This document shows positions 1 to 9,525 of a stretch of 64,000 nt of DNA, one piece after another. The notes below the pieces were generated by a model. That model made no database searches, was not told the DNA's origin, and was given only the letters and a program-made list of their open reading frames with translations. The stretch covers positions 30,526 through 94,525 of the forward strand of contig SSGH01000018.1 of the NCBI GenBank assembly GCA_008015835.1, in the 5' to 3' direction. Each line of letters opens with the position of its first letter. Position 1 is the first letter of the stretch. This DNA comes from Lysobacter sp. GTDB lineage: Bacteria; Pseudomonadota; Gammaproteobacteria; Xanthomonadales; Xanthomonadaceae. The position numbers were made by a program, and so were the translations under genes.

Positions 1-1074
1 GGTGGGTCGCGCCAATTTGATCGTCGCCGGCTTGGCGTCCACCTTCGGGAAGGTCAAACCGTATTCCTTGGGATGCAGATACAGCCACGCCGCGGCGATC
101 ACCATCGGCACGTAGTCCTTGGTTTCGGCCGGAAACTGCCCGTAAACGTCTTCGTCCCAGAAATTGCGGCCGCCGGATTCGCGATACACCCGCGCCGCGC
201 GACCTTCGCCGCCGTTGTAGGCCGCCAGCCACATTTCGATGTTGTTGCCGAACTCGGCGTAGCGCTCGTTGAGATACGCCGCGGCGGCTTCCGCCGACAT
301 CCGCGGGTCGTAGCGGGTGTCGAAACCGGTGCCGTCGGGACCTAAGCCGAAACGCCGACCGGTGGCGGGCATGAACTGCAGCAGGCCCACCGCGCCCGCA
401 CGCGAACCGATATGCACGCGGCCAGTGGATTCCTTGGCCATGATGCCGAACAGCAGCGCTTCGGGCAGACCGTTGCGCTGGAAGGCCGGGGACATCTGGT
501 GGCGCAGGTACTGGTAATTCTCGTGGCTCTGAATCAGCGAGACGCGCATATCGGTCAACCAACGGCGGATGCCGGCCTGCACCGCCGGGTTCATCTGCAC
601 CATGCGCACGAAGCGCTCGCCGTCGGCGGCCAGCAAGGCGGCGGCTTCGGCCGTTTGCGGGACGTTGCCGGTCGGCAATTCGCCCAGTTCGTCGTCGTCG
701 CCCTCGCCGCCGTCGTCGTCCTGGCGCACCTGCAAATCCGCTTCGGCCTTCAACAGCCGCTTGTAACTGGCGAGCAAGGTGGAGATCGGGCAGCCTTTGA
801 GTTTCGTACAGGCGTCGATGACGTCTTCCATGTCCTCCAGCGCCGAATTGCTCTCCAGCAAACCGTTGGGGTCGGCGTTGCGCACCTTGATCAGCGCGTC
901 GCGATAGCGGCCTTCGGCCCCGGCCATCTTCATCTTCAGCGCTTCGATATCGCGCTCGCGGCGCGATTGCGCGTGGGCGTCTTGCGCAGGGAGCGTCGAC
1001 AGGGCCAACCAAGCGGCGACGGGGAACAGCACGGCGCGGGCGAGACGCCCGGAAATCGGAGCGAAAAGAGGCAT
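1..1074 (-). CDS. Lytic transglycosylase (SLT domain), 3' end cut by window edge
   Basis: A murein lytic transglycosylase, which cleaves the MurNAc-GlcNAc bond of peptidoglycan in the periplasm. The frame opens at an ATG at 1074 and runs off the left edge, so 358 codons are visible and the C-terminus is missing. The first 35 residues look like a Sec signal peptide (basic start, hydrophobic core, then QDAHA). A very acidic stretch near residues 110-125 precedes the SLT domain. The catalytic Glu of KESTGR is at residue 215, followed by GAVGLLQFMPATG and WLAAYNGGEGR, the conserved SLT motifs. Assignment to a named Mlt or Slt subfamily is not possible without the rest of the protein. Confidence 0.85.
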   Translation of the reverse strand, partial: MPLFAPISGRLARAVLFPVAAWLALSTLPAQDAHAQSRRERDIEALKMKMAGAEGRYRDALIKVRNADPNGLLESNSALEDMEDVIDACTKLKGCPISTLLASYKRLLKAEADLQVRQDDDGGEGDDDELGELPTGNVPQTAEAAALLAADGERFVRMVQMNPAVQAGIRRWLTDMRVSLIQSHENYQYLRHQMSPAFQRNGLPEALLFGIMAKESTGRVHIGSRAGAVGLLQFMPATGRRFGLGPDGTGFDTRYDPRMSAEAAAAYLNERYAEFGNNIEMWLAAYNGGEGRAARVYRESGGRNFWDEDVYGQFPAETKDYVPMVIAAAWLYLHPKEYGLTFPKVDAKPATIKLARPT

Positions 1075-1257
1075 TTACTGCGGACGGTTCGACGTGGGCC
1101 TGCAGGGTAGCCGCGCGGACGGGCGGCGGCAACCGCCGAAGGCCACCCGGGCCGCCCCCGTCCCGCGTGGTCGCCGCCCGCCGCACCGCCCGACTTCGGG
1201 CGGGACCGCGCGCCCGCATTCCGCATAAAATCCACGGACCCCAACCGAGGATCGTTC

Positions 1258-2769
1258 ATGGACCCCATTCTGGTCGGCAAAGCGGTGACCACCGCCGAAA
1301 GCGGCAACGTGTACTTGCTGCCGAAGTTCGGCAACCGCCATGGGCTGATCGCCGGCGCCACCGGCACCGGCAAGACCGTCACCCTGATGACCCTGGCCGA
1401 GAACTTCTCGCGCATCGGCGTGCCGGTGTTCCTGGCCGACGTGAAGGGCGACGTGGCCGGCCTGTCCGTGCCGGGCGCGATGAACGAGAAAATCCAGCAG
1501 CGCTTGGCCCTGATGGGCAATCCCGAGTACCGCAACGAAGCGGCGCCGACGGTGTTCTGGGACCTGTACGGCAAGAACGGCCATCCGGTGCGGACGACGG
1601 TCAGCGAAATGGGCCCGACCCTGCTCGGCCGCATCCTCGAACTGAACGACACCCAGGCCGGCGTGCTCGATATCGTGTTCAAGCTGGCCGACGACCGCGG
1701 CCTGCTGCTGCTCGATCTGGAAGACCTGCGCGCCCTGCTCGGCCTCGTCGCCGAAGAGCGCAAGGACATCTCCACCAGCTACGGCTTGGTCAGCACGCAG
1801 TCGATCGGCGCGATCCAGCGCGCGCTGCTGCGTTTGGAGCAGGAAGGCGCCGAGATGTTCTTCGGCGAGCCCGCGCTCGAACTCAGCGACCTGATGCGCA
1901 CCACCACCGACGGCCGCGGCGTGGTGAATATTCTTGCCGCGGATCAGTTGATCCTGAAGCCGAAGCTGTATTCGAGCTTCCTGCTGTGGCTGCTGTCGGA
2001 GTTGTTCGAGAACCTGCCGGAAGTGGGCGATCTGGAAAAACCCAAGCTGGTGTTCGTGTTCGACGAAGCGCATCTGCTGTTCGACGATTCCCCGGCGGCG
2101 CTGCGGCAACGCATCGAACAAGTGGTGCGCATCATTCGTTCGAAAGGCGTCGGCGTGTATTTCTGCTCGCAGTTCCCCGACGACGTGCCGGACGAAATCC
2201 TTGGCCAGCTCGGCAATCGCTTCCAGCACGCGCTGCGCGCGTTCACGCCGCGCGACCAGAAAGCGGTGAAGACCGCGGCGCAAACCTTCGTCGCCAATCC
2301 AGCGCTGGACGTGGCGAAGGCCATCGGCGAACTGGGCACCGGCGAGGCGCTGGTGTCCACGCTGCAGGACAAAGGCATCCCGATGCCGGTCGAGCGCACC
2401 TTGATCGCGCCGCCGCGCTGTCGCATGGGCGCCGTGACCGATGCCGAACGCGCCCAGGTGCGCGCCGGCAGCCCGGTCGGCGGCAAATACGACACCCGCA
2501 TCGACCGCGAATCGGCGGCCGAAACGCTCGCGAAGAAAGTCGAAACCGCCGCCGAGCAGGCCAAAGCGCCGCCCGCGCGCACGCGCGAGCAGGACGACGC
2601 CGAGGAAGGCGGTTTCGGCCAATCGGTGAAGGACGCGGTGTTCGGCACCAAGCGCCGTCAGGGCATGGTGGAAACCATGGCCAAGCAGACCGCGCGCACG
2701 GTCGGCAATCAAATCGGCAAACAGATCCTGCGCGGTTTGCTGGGCGGTATCTTCGGCGGCCGCCGCTGA
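1258..2769 (+). CDS. HerA-like P-loop ATPase of the DUF853 (YjgR) family
   Basis: A 503-residue cytoplasmic ATPase. Walker A is GATGTGKT near residues 33-40, in the setting GLIAGATGTGKTVTL typical of HerA/FtsK-type motors. A Walker B-like KLVFVFDEAHLLFDD lies in the middle, followed by VYFCSQFPDDVPDEILGQLGN, the sensor region of DUF853. The full length matches the family (about 500 residues). The C-terminal 80 residues are charged and low in complexity, then hydrophobic and Gly-rich. The biological role of YjgR proteins is not settled; DNA translocation is inferred from the fold. The gene stands alone, with the next start 64 bp downstream. Confidence 0.85.
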   Translation: MDPILVGKAVTTAESGNVYLLPKFGNRHGLIAGATGTGKTVTLMTLAENFSRIGVPVFLADVKGDVAGLSVPGAMNEKIQQRLALMGNPEYRNEAAPTVFWDLYGKNGHPVRTTVSEMGPTLLGRILELNDTQAGVLDIVFKLADDRGLLLLDLEDLRALLGLVAEERKDISTSYGLVSTQSIGAIQRALLRLEQEGAEMFFGEPALELSDLMRTTTDGRGVVNILAADQLILKPKLYSSFLLWLLSELFENLPEVGDLEKPKLVFVFDEAHLLFDDSPAALRQRIEQVVRIIRSKGVGVYFCSQFPDDVPDEILGQLGNRFQHALRAFTPRDQKAVKTAAQTFVANPALDVAKAIGELGTGEALVSTLQDKGIPMPVERTLIAPPRCRMGAVTDAERAQVRAGSPVGGKYDTRIDRESAAETLAKKVETAAEQAKAPPARTREQDDAEEGGFGQSVKDAVFGTKRRQGMVETMAKQTARTVGNQIGKQILRGLLGGIFGGRR

Positions 2770-2833
2770 TACGCTCGCGTACCGCATCCATCGCATTCCA
2801 CTCTTCGCTTCGCCACTCAAAGAGAATCCAGTA

Positions 2834-3367
2834 ATGACCGCACCTCACCTCCGCAAGTCCGCTCCGCTGCTGTGCTCCGCCCTGATGCTCGCCCTGCTCG
2901 CCAGCGGCTGCCAGAAAGACGCCGCCGAAGAGGCCGAAGCCGCATCGGCCGACACCGCCGCGACCACCGACACCGCCGCGGCCGATGCCGCGACCGCGCC
3001 GGTCGAGCCCCTGGTCGAAGAAAAAGTCGCGGCGCCGGAACCGCCGAAGCCGCTGCCCGGCACCGACGCCGTGGTGATCGAAGACCGCTCCACGCCGATC
3101 GCCGCCGCGCCCACCTTCGACGCCAAAGCCTTCGCCGGCCGCTACGCCGACGGCGGCACCGCGCTGGATATCGCCGCCGAAGGCACGTACGTGTTGACGA
3201 TCGACGGCAACACCGTCGACGGCACCTGGACCCTGCAGAAGGACGGCAAGAAGATCACCCTCGACCCGAACAGCAAAGGCGAGAACGATCGCAAGCTCGA
3301 AGTGGTCTCCGCCGACAGCGTGAAGCTGGACGGCAAAGCGCTGAAGCGTTCGGCCGACAAGCAGTAA
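2834..3367 (+). CDS. Predicted lipoprotein, unknown function
   Basis: A 177-residue protein with a lipoprotein signal: a hydrophobic stretch ending in LLASGC, with the lipidation Cys near residue 26. Residues 27-75 are an Ala/Glu/Thr-rich spacer with repeated TDTAAAD-like blocks, probably extended and periplasmic. The C-terminal 80 residues look like a small beta domain ([16 protein letters not shown], then [14 protein letters not shown]), reminiscent of the NlpE C-terminal type, but I cannot assign a family. It starts 64 bp after the HerA-like gene and ends 19 bp before greB, so the three may be cotranscribed. Confidence 0.75.
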   Translation: MTAPHLRKSAPLLCSALMLALLASGCQKDAAEEAEAASADTAATTDTAAADAATAPVEPLVEEKVAAPEPPKPLPGTDAVVIEDRSTPIAAAPTFDAKAFAGRYADGGTALDIAAEGTYVLTIDGNTVDGTWTLQKDGKKITLDPNSKGENDRKLEVVSADSVKLDGKALKRSADKQ

Positions 3368-3386
3368 TCGTCGCGGACGGCGCACG

Positions 3387-3887
3387 ATGTCGCGTTGGCG
3401 GCCGCCCGCCGAAAAGAGCACGGCCCTCATCACCCGCGAGGGCCACGACCGGCTGAAAGCCGAACTCGACGACCTCTGGCGCGTGCGCCGCCCCGACGTG
3501 GTCAAAGCCCTCGCCGCCGCCGCGGCCGAGGGCGATCGCTCGGAAAACGCCGAATACACCTATCGCAAGAAACAACTCGGCGAAATCGATCGCCGCGTGC
3601 GCTACATCGGTAAGCGCCTGCAGCATTTGCGCGTCGTCGAAGGCGCGCCCAGCGCCCCCGACACCGTCTTCTTCGGCGCCTTCGTCGAAGTGGAACACGC
3701 CGTCACCGGCGACATCAGCCGCTACCGCATCGTCGGCCCCGACGAAACCGACGCCAAACAAGGCTGGATCAGCATCGACTCCCCGCTCGCCAAAGCGATG
3801 CTGAAAAAACGCATCGACGACGAATTCGAAGCGATGCTGCCGGGCGGGCTGCAGAAGTTTTATATCGTGGTGGTGGAGTATGCTTGA
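3387..3887 (+). CDS. greB: Transcription elongation factor GreB
   Basis: A 166-residue Gre factor that enters the RNA polymerase secondary channel and stimulates cleavage of backtracked transcripts. The N-terminal coiled-coil has the acidic tip region [22 protein letters not shown], and the C-terminal FKBP-like domain ends in [16 protein letters not shown]. The insert [14 protein letters not shown] and [14 protein letters not shown] fit GreB better than GreA. The start at 3387 follows the lipoprotein stop by 19 bp. It is the last housekeeping gene before the RHS island: the 254 bp that follow are noticeably more AT-rich. Confidence 0.93.
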   Translation: MSRWRPPAEKSTALITREGHDRLKAELDDLWRVRRPDVVKALAAAAAEGDRSENAEYTYRKKQLGEIDRRVRYIGKRLQHLRVVEGAPSAPDTVFFGAFVEVEHAVTGDISRYRIVGPDETDAKQGWISIDSPLAKAMLKKRIDDEFEAMLPGGLQKFYIVVVEYA

Positions 3888-4141
3888 GATTCTTTTAGCT
3901 CTCGTAAAACAGCATAAGAAGCAGAGACTCTGGCCGGAGATAACATTCGATACCACGCATCGATCAAATTATCGGCTTGCCGCATCTGTTTCCCAACAAG
4001 CCGTGTTGCGCGAAATCGACGCATCGAGTTCAGACTGAGGCCCTATCGACACAAGTTTGCAACTTGACAAGTTTTGTTTCTCTTGGATCATACTTCGTAT
4101 AGGAATTCAAATTGCTCATGAAGCAAGGCAGGATAAGTTCG

Positions 4142-7100
4142 ATGAAAACCAGCAAGCATTCAGTAGCTTCGGCACAGAGTTCGGCCAATTTTTCATACGT
4201 ACTTACGAGAATCGTCGGGTTGGCGACGCTGACGATCTTGAGCGGCACAGCGCTCGCCGAAGATCCGCCAGAACCCGAAATCGACCGCATCATTGTCGTA
4301 GGTTCGCGCCTGCAAAGCATCGGAATGGCGACATGGAACTCCATATTCGCCTTCGATGGGCGCGGTCGCGCATTCGAACCATCCCGTGGCTCAATTGAAA
4401 ATGGCGACGAAAACGCAAAGGACAAAGACAAAGATTGCAAAAGCAACGATGGACTTGGAGGCAACGGCAACGGAACCAGCGGCAACCCGGTAGTGCTATC
4501 GACGGGCAACAAAGTCGAGGCAGAAACCGATTTCGCCTCTACGGGAGAAGCTGGACTCTTCCTGACTCGCACCTACAACCGCGCATGGGCTGGCATCGGC
4601 ATCTTCGGAAAGCACTGGCAGAGTAATTTCGACTACAAGCTGACATTCGGAACCAGCATCGTCAACGCATGCTACCCCCGCCCCGCCGGTGGAACTTGTG
4701 GTATAGGTACAAACACCTTGATCTGGGCCCATCGACCCGATGGGCGACGAATCAAATTCCACAAAAATGCGGTCGATGGCATTTTCTACGAAGAAAAAGC
4801 AAGTTCCGTCGCCAAAATTGTTAAGCAACCGGACAACAGCTTCGTCCTTTACGAAGAAAACGGTCGGATCGAGATTTATTCTTCTGCGGGCTACATCTCG
4901 GAAGTCAAGAGCGAAACCGGGATCGGCTGGACGTTTCTGTATAGCGGTACGTATCCCATCAAGGTCACGCATACCTCGGGTCGATATGTTGATTTCGTCT
5001 GGACGAATGGTCAACTGACTTCCGTTCGCGACCCGGCAGGGAACTACTACGGCTACGCCTATCTCGCCAATCGTTTCGGTCCTGGGCTCCACCTGCTTTC
5101 GGCGACGGTGCGGCCGGGCACACCCAACACCACGATCGCGTATCACTACGAAAAGCCGGATCAGCTCGGCGCGTTGACGGGCAAGAGCTTCGGCGGAGTT
5201 CGCTATTCGTGGTTCGATTACAGTCCGAACGGAAGAGCAATCAGCACCGAGCATGGGAACGGACGCGATCGGTATACCTTCAGCTACGCCGCCAGCGGCG
5301 AAGGCGAAAAATTCACCACCGAAGTCAACCCACTCGGCAGGCAAACTGTTTACAGTTTTCGAAACGAAGCACCTGTCATCGTGGCGGGCTCACCTTCGGC
5401 TCATTGCATCGGCACCTATCGGGAATACAATCTCGACGCGAACGGCAACAACGATCTCGTCAGCGACTTCAACGGCAACATTACCGACTACGACTACAAT
5501 GCAAAAGGCCAGTTATTAAAACGCATCGACGCGGTCGGCACCCCTATGGCGCGGACGACGATCTACACATGGGACACGACGAGCAATCGCATTGTCAGCA
5601 TCATCATTGTTGGCTTGCGCCGCACCGACTACGTCTATCACACGGACAATCGAATCGCCTCAATCACCGAAACCAACCTTAGCGCGAACGGGGTCGCCAG
5701 TCAGTCGCGGACGACCAGCTACACATACACCAAACACGCCAATGGCATGCTGGCAACTGTCGCTGTGGACGGGCCGATCGCGGGCAGCGGTGACGTCGTC
5801 GTCACCAGTTTCAACGCTTTCGGCGATGCGATTTCCGTGAGCAACAGCCTTGGTCATGCCATCGCATACTCCAATCACAATGGATTGGGTCAGCCGGGTC
5901 GAGTAACCGGCCCGAACGGCGATATCATCGATTATTTGTTTGACGCACAAGGGCGGGTCACGACCGAGCGTCGTTGGATCAACGGCATGGCGGCGGACAC
6001 GGTATACAGCTACAACGCTCAGGGTTTGCTGGCTTCGCTGACAGCACCTGATGCCGCCGTGACGAATTATGAATACGACTCGGCTCGCCGCCTGACAAGG
6101 ACATGGCGTACCGCAAACGGCACGGTGGCGGGCGGTGCAAGCAAAGAAGACCAGATCTACAGCTACGATCTGATGGGCAATCTTACGCGAGTGGACAATC
6201 GCAAGCTTGTCGGCCACTTCGAGACGCAGTGCAAGCGCTGGATGACTATTGAAGGGCAGCTCGAGTGCGTACAAGAAGAGCAAATCTGGGTCGAAGTCCC
6301 CACCATTACCCAGACCAGCTTCGTCGACTACGACGAACTCGGCCGAATTCGTGCGCGACGTGGAAACAACGGACAAAACATCCGCTATGCCCATGATGCA
6401 GCGGGCAACATCAGCGCGGTCACGGACTCGCTGAATCGAGTCACGACCCGCGCCTACGATGCGCTCGACCGCCTTATCACCGTGACGGACTCACTGGGTG
6501 GCATCACCCGCTTCGAGTACGACGCAGGCGACCGGATCACGAAGGTGACGGACGCCAAAAACTTGAGTACGACGTACGTCTACGACGGCTTCGGTCAACT
6601 GTGGGCGCAAAGCAGCCCGGATACCGGTACAAGCGCATTTCAATACAACGCAGCAGGCCAACGAACGACAGCCTCCCGTGCCGACGGCAGCGGCCTTTCG
6701 TATAGCTACGATGCGCTGGGGCGCTTGACGTGGTACGGCACGCCCACGCAAGGACGCAGCTTTACCTACGATTGGTGCAGCAATGGAATCGGGCGGCTGT
6801 GCGAAGCCAACTACGGTGACGGCGCTCGGCATTACGCGTACACCCCACAAGGGCAAGTCGCCATCACGCGAGACTTCACTGCAGGCTTGACGTCCGACGA
6901 TTGGACTGGCTACAGCTACGACAGCGTCGGCCGCCTGACCGGAATCAGCTATCCGAGCGGCATCTCGGCGGGTTACGCCTACAGCAATGGCAAGTTAACC
7001 ACGATGACGGCAACCATCGCGGGCGCCACCCAGATTGTGGCCGGTTCGATCAACTATCACCCCTTCGGCGGCATCAACAACTGGACTTATGGCAACAATT

Positions 7101-8434
7101 TGCAGCGCTCGCAACAAATCGATCTGGATGGACGGCGGACGGCGATCCACACCGACGGGATTCAGGGTTTGTACTACCAGTACAATGTCAATGACGAAAT
7201 CACCCAAATCACCAATGGCGCCGATGCCAATCTGACCCAGACCTTTGGTTACGATGCGCTCGGGCGTTTGACCAATGCAACAGCGCCGGGCAACACCGCC
7301 GGCTTCGGCTACGATGCGATCGGCAACCGCATCAGCCGCACCGACAATGGAGTAACGACGAGTTACGCCTACCCGAGCACGAGTCATAAACTGCAATCCG
7401 CAGTCAACCCGACTCTGGCGCGCAATTTCACGTCCAATGGCGTCGGCAATATCGATGGCTGGCATACGCCGGATGGCGTCTACGGGACGATGACCTACGA
7501 TGCATACTTGCGCCCGAATCAACATACGCGCAACGGTTTTACGACAACGTATACCTTCAATGCGTTGGATCAGCGGGTGAAAAAATACTATGGTGGCGGC
7601 AATACGATTCGCTATGTTTATGCGGGCCAGAACACTTTGCTCGCGGAACGTTTCAAGCACGGGGCAACCGGCGTTTCGACGTGGTCCAATTATCTCTGGC
7701 TCGGCGGACAACCCGTCGGTCTCGTCCGCAACAACACGCTGTACTGGATTCATGCCGACCACTTGGGTCGACCGGAAATGGCGACGAACGCAAGCCAGCA
7801 ACGCGTCTGGCGGGCAGCCAATTGGGCATTCAATCGCAGCGTGGTGACGGACCAGATCGGCGGACTGAACCTTGGGTTCCCCGGCCAACAATGGGATAGC
7901 GAATCGAGCCTCTGGCACAACGGGTTCCGCGATTACGAGCCGACATTGGGTCGGTACATTCAGAGCGATCCGATTGGGTTGATCGGCGGAGTGAATACGT
8001 ACGGGTATGTGGGTAGCAACCCATTAAATCAAGTCGACATTCTGGGGTTGACTGCTTGCGATATTGAGGCAGCTATGATTGCCGCGAAAAAAGTAAATCG
8101 AGATATGACTTTTGGTGATGGATTACCCGTTGCTGATCTTCCAAGATCGAACTCGCACATGCGGGGAGAAGCGAGACTAAGAGAATTGAATCCAGATTTC
8201 GACAACAAAATTCATGTCAATGAATTTTACCTTGACGTTCTAAACGGGGGATACTTGATCGACTTGCTGAATACAGTAATTCATGAGGGCTTGCACTTCA
8301 CCCGGCCAGCATCAGATCAGGTTGAAGCAAATAATTACGATCATGAATATATAGTGCCCGAAGCCGCGAGACGCACCGGAGCAACCTTGAAAGAATTCAA
8401 CAAACAAAGAAGCAAATGCGGGTGCGAGCCATGA
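4142..8434 (+). CDS. Sec-exported RHS-repeat protein with C-terminal HExxH toxin-like domain
   Basis: A 1430-residue polymorphic-toxin type protein. I prefer the ATG at 4142 (AGGATAAG upstream); a second ATG lies at 4118. Residues 1 to about 36 form a Sec signal peptide ending SGTALA. A DUF6531-type segment (GNPVVLSTGNKVEAETDF) follows, then many YD repeats (YDALGRL, YDAIGNRISR, YDSVGRLTG) that build the RHS cocoon. The core ends with GRYIQSDPIGL and, 20 residues on, PLNQVDILGL at about residue 1303. The last 127 residues (8051-8431) are a distinct, AT-richer module with HEGLH at 1381-1385, a zinc-metallopeptidase signature; metal binding and toxicity are inferred. The third zinc ligand is not certain (NNYDHEY is a candidate). 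No VgrG or PAAR gene is nearby, so secretion by T6SS is not supported here. Confidence 0.85.
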   Translation: MKTSKHSVASAQSSANFSYVLTRIVGLATLTILSGTALAEDPPEPEIDRIIVVGSRLQSIGMATWNSIFAFDGRGRAFEPSRGSIENGDENAKDKDKDCKSNDGLGGNGNGTSGNPVVLSTGNKVEAETDFASTGEAGLFLTRTYNRAWAGIGIFGKHWQSNFDYKLTFGTSIVNACYPRPAGGTCGIGTNTLIWAHRPDGRRIKFHKNAVDGIFYEEKASSVAKIVKQPDNSFVLYEENGRIEIYSSAGYISEVKSETGIGWTFLYSGTYPIKVTHTSGRYVDFVWTNGQLTSVRDPAGNYYGYAYLANRFGPGLHLLSATVRPGTPNTTIAYHYEKPDQLGALTGKSFGGVRYSWFDYSPNGRAISTEHGNGRDRYTFSYAASGEGEKFTTEVNPLGRQTVYSFRNEAPVIVAGSPSAHCIGTYREYNLDANGNNDLVSDFNGNITDYDYNAKGQLLKRIDAVGTPMARTTIYTWDTTSNRIVSIIIVGLRRTDYVYHTDNRIASITETNLSANGVASQSRTTSYTYTKHANGMLATVAVDGPIAGSGDVVVTSFNAFGDAISVSNSLGHAIAYSNHNGLGQPGRVTGPNGDIIDYLFDAQGRVTTERRWINGMAADTVYSYNAQGLLASLTAPDAAVTNYEYDSARRLTRTWRTANGTVAGGASKEDQIYSYDLMGNLTRVDNRKLVGHFETQCKRWMTIEGQLECVQEEQIWVEVPTITQTSFVDYDELGRIRARRGNNGQNIRYAHDAAGNISAVTDSLNRVTTRAYDALDRLITVTDSLGGITRFEYDAGDRITKVTDAKNLSTTYVYDGFGQLWAQSSPDTGTSAFQYNAAGQRTTASRADGSGLSYSYDALGRLTWYGTPTQGRSFTYDWCSNGIGRLCEANYGDGARHYAYTPQGQVAITRDFTAGLTSDDWTGYSYDSVGRLTGISYPSGISAGYAYSNGKLTTMTATIAGATQIVAGSINYHPFGGINNWTYGNNLQRSQQIDLDGRRTAIHTDGIQGLYYQYNVNDEITQITNGADANLTQTFGYDALGRLTNATAPGNTAGFGYDAIGNRISRTDNGVTTSYAYPSTSHKLQSAVNPTLARNFTSNGVGNIDGWHTPDGVYGTMTYDAYLRPNQHTRNGFTTTYTFNALDQRVKKYYGGGNTIRYVYAGQNTLLAERFKHGATGVSTWSNYLWLGGQPVGLVRNNTLYWIHADHLGRPEMATNASQQRVWRAANWAFNRSVVTDQIGGLNLGFPGQQWDSESSLWHNGFRDYEPTLGRYIQSDPIGLIGGVNTYGYVGSNPLNQVDILGLTACDIEAAMIAAKKVNRDMTFGDGLPVADLPRSNSHMRGEARLRELNPDFDNKIHVNEFYLDVLNGGYLIDLLNTVIHEGLHFTRPASDQVEANNYDHEYIVPEAARRTGATLKEFNKQRSKCGCEP

Positions 8435-9048
8435 GAAACACATTTTTTTTTACACTTCTATTTACATCGATCCTTCCCATGCAAGTTGCAGCAGGGGAGT
8501 GTTACCTCGTCAATAAAGCCGGCATCCTAGCCGAAGACCAACCTGAAGGCTTTGGTTATGAGGCCATGTTAAAGTGGGCCAATCATGGCCATAGCATAGG
8601 AAAAGGACACGGCTGGGTCTTTGTATATCGAGACTTCCAAAGCCATGGAGGAATCGATTCCGAACAATTCGTGAAAATGACGTTCGAAATACCGGATTTC
8701 TTTGCCAAAGAGCGGAAGCCTGCATTTTATAAAATCAAAACGGGCTATATATCGGAAGGCGCATCAGGATTTATAGATCGAGGCGCTTTTTCGCGAGGCG
8801 ATCAGATGAGCGGAAAAATCAGAATAAAGCCTTGGGGCAACGGCATGTTTCATGCATCGTTCGAGATTGATGCGCTCATGCACGACATGTCGAATTTGGA
8901 CCCAAAACCCCCGCAATGGATCACAAAAAAAGGAGGGTGCGCCGTCCTGGAAATCGAGGAAGCGGACCTTAATTCATGGTTAGGCAAACCGACAAAGCGC
9001 CCTTCATTTTATTTCGAGCCTCTGCGCGGCAAGCAATATCCGCTATAG
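8431..9048 (+). CDS. Exported protein coupled to the RHS toxin, candidate immunity protein
   Basis: A 205-residue protein whose ATG overlaps the RHS stop codon by 4 bp (ATGA), so translation is probably coupled. Residues 1-21 are a signal peptide (hydrophobic FFFTLLFTSILPM, cleavage after VAA); the mature protein begins with GECYLVNK. I recognise no family. Position immediately after a polymorphic toxin is the usual place of an immunity gene, and export would place it in the periplasm with the exported toxin; both points are inference. The frame stays open for 37 sense codons after the TAG at 9046-9048, up to a second TAG at 9160-9162, so the gene may be a nonsense-truncated 243-residue protein. 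Confidence 0.7.
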   Translation: MRNTFFFTLLFTSILPMQVAAGECYLVNKAGILAEDQPEGFGYEAMLKWANHGHSIGKGHGWVFVYRDFQSHGGIDSEQFVKMTFEIPDFFAKERKPAFYKIKTGYISEGASGFIDRGAFSRGDQMSGKIRIKPWGNGMFHASFEIDALMHDMSNLDPKPPQWITKKGGCAVLEIEEADLNSWLGKPTKRPSFYFEPLRGKQYPL

Positions 9049-9189
9049 CGCATAGAAACCAGATATTCGCCAAACGGCATCTCAATAGATGCGACTCTGC
9101 GCAGCACAAACGGAGAGATAAAAATTATCGACAGCTTCGAAAAATGCTATGGAGCTGAATAGCCACATTTCTACAAGCGAGAAAGTGAG

Positions 9190-9465
9190 ATGAACATGCG
9201 ACTGAATGGTTTGATTTGTCGATTTGGATATGCGGCAGGAATTTCTATTGCCGTATACAATGCGGTGCGCGTATCTCAGATGTACAAATCAGTTAGAGAT
9301 TATGGCGCAGGGTTGACTACAGCTCACGACAGTGATGCCTATGCTGTTGCGCTACAGAATTCTCCGAGCTCAGTAGATACAAAAATATTTCTGATATTTA
9401 TCGGCTTTATATTGATGCTGATTTCAGAGTACTGCTGGAACATTTTGAAAAAAGCCCCATCTTAA
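9190..9465 (+). CDS. Small two-helix membrane protein, unknown
   Basis: A 91-residue protein with two predicted membrane segments, near residues 8-26 (ICRFGYAAGISIAVYNAV) and 64-82 (IFLIFIGFILMLISEY). The loop between them is polar. The ATG at 9190 is preceded by GAAAGTGAG; an in-frame ATG at 9196 is also possible. It lies in the AT-rich tail of the RHS island, 27 bp after the second stop of the preceding frame. No family is recognised. Small membrane proteins beside RHS toxins are sometimes immunity proteins or remnants of displaced cassettes, but nothing in the sequence decides this. Confidence 0.5.
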   Translation: MNMRLNGLICRFGYAAGISIAVYNAVRVSQMYKSVRDYGAGLTTAHDSDAYAVALQNSPSSVDTKIFLIFIGFILMLISEYCWNILKKAPS

Positions 9466-9525
9466 ATTCGATTTGGATTTATTCGCAGCCGACCAAACAC
9501 TCACTCAAAAGAGCTTGTGGCTTGT

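Noticed and set aside
4057..4398. Plus-strand frame overlapping the RHS start
   Set aside because: Lies in another frame of the RHS signal-peptide region and has no domain or ribosome site.
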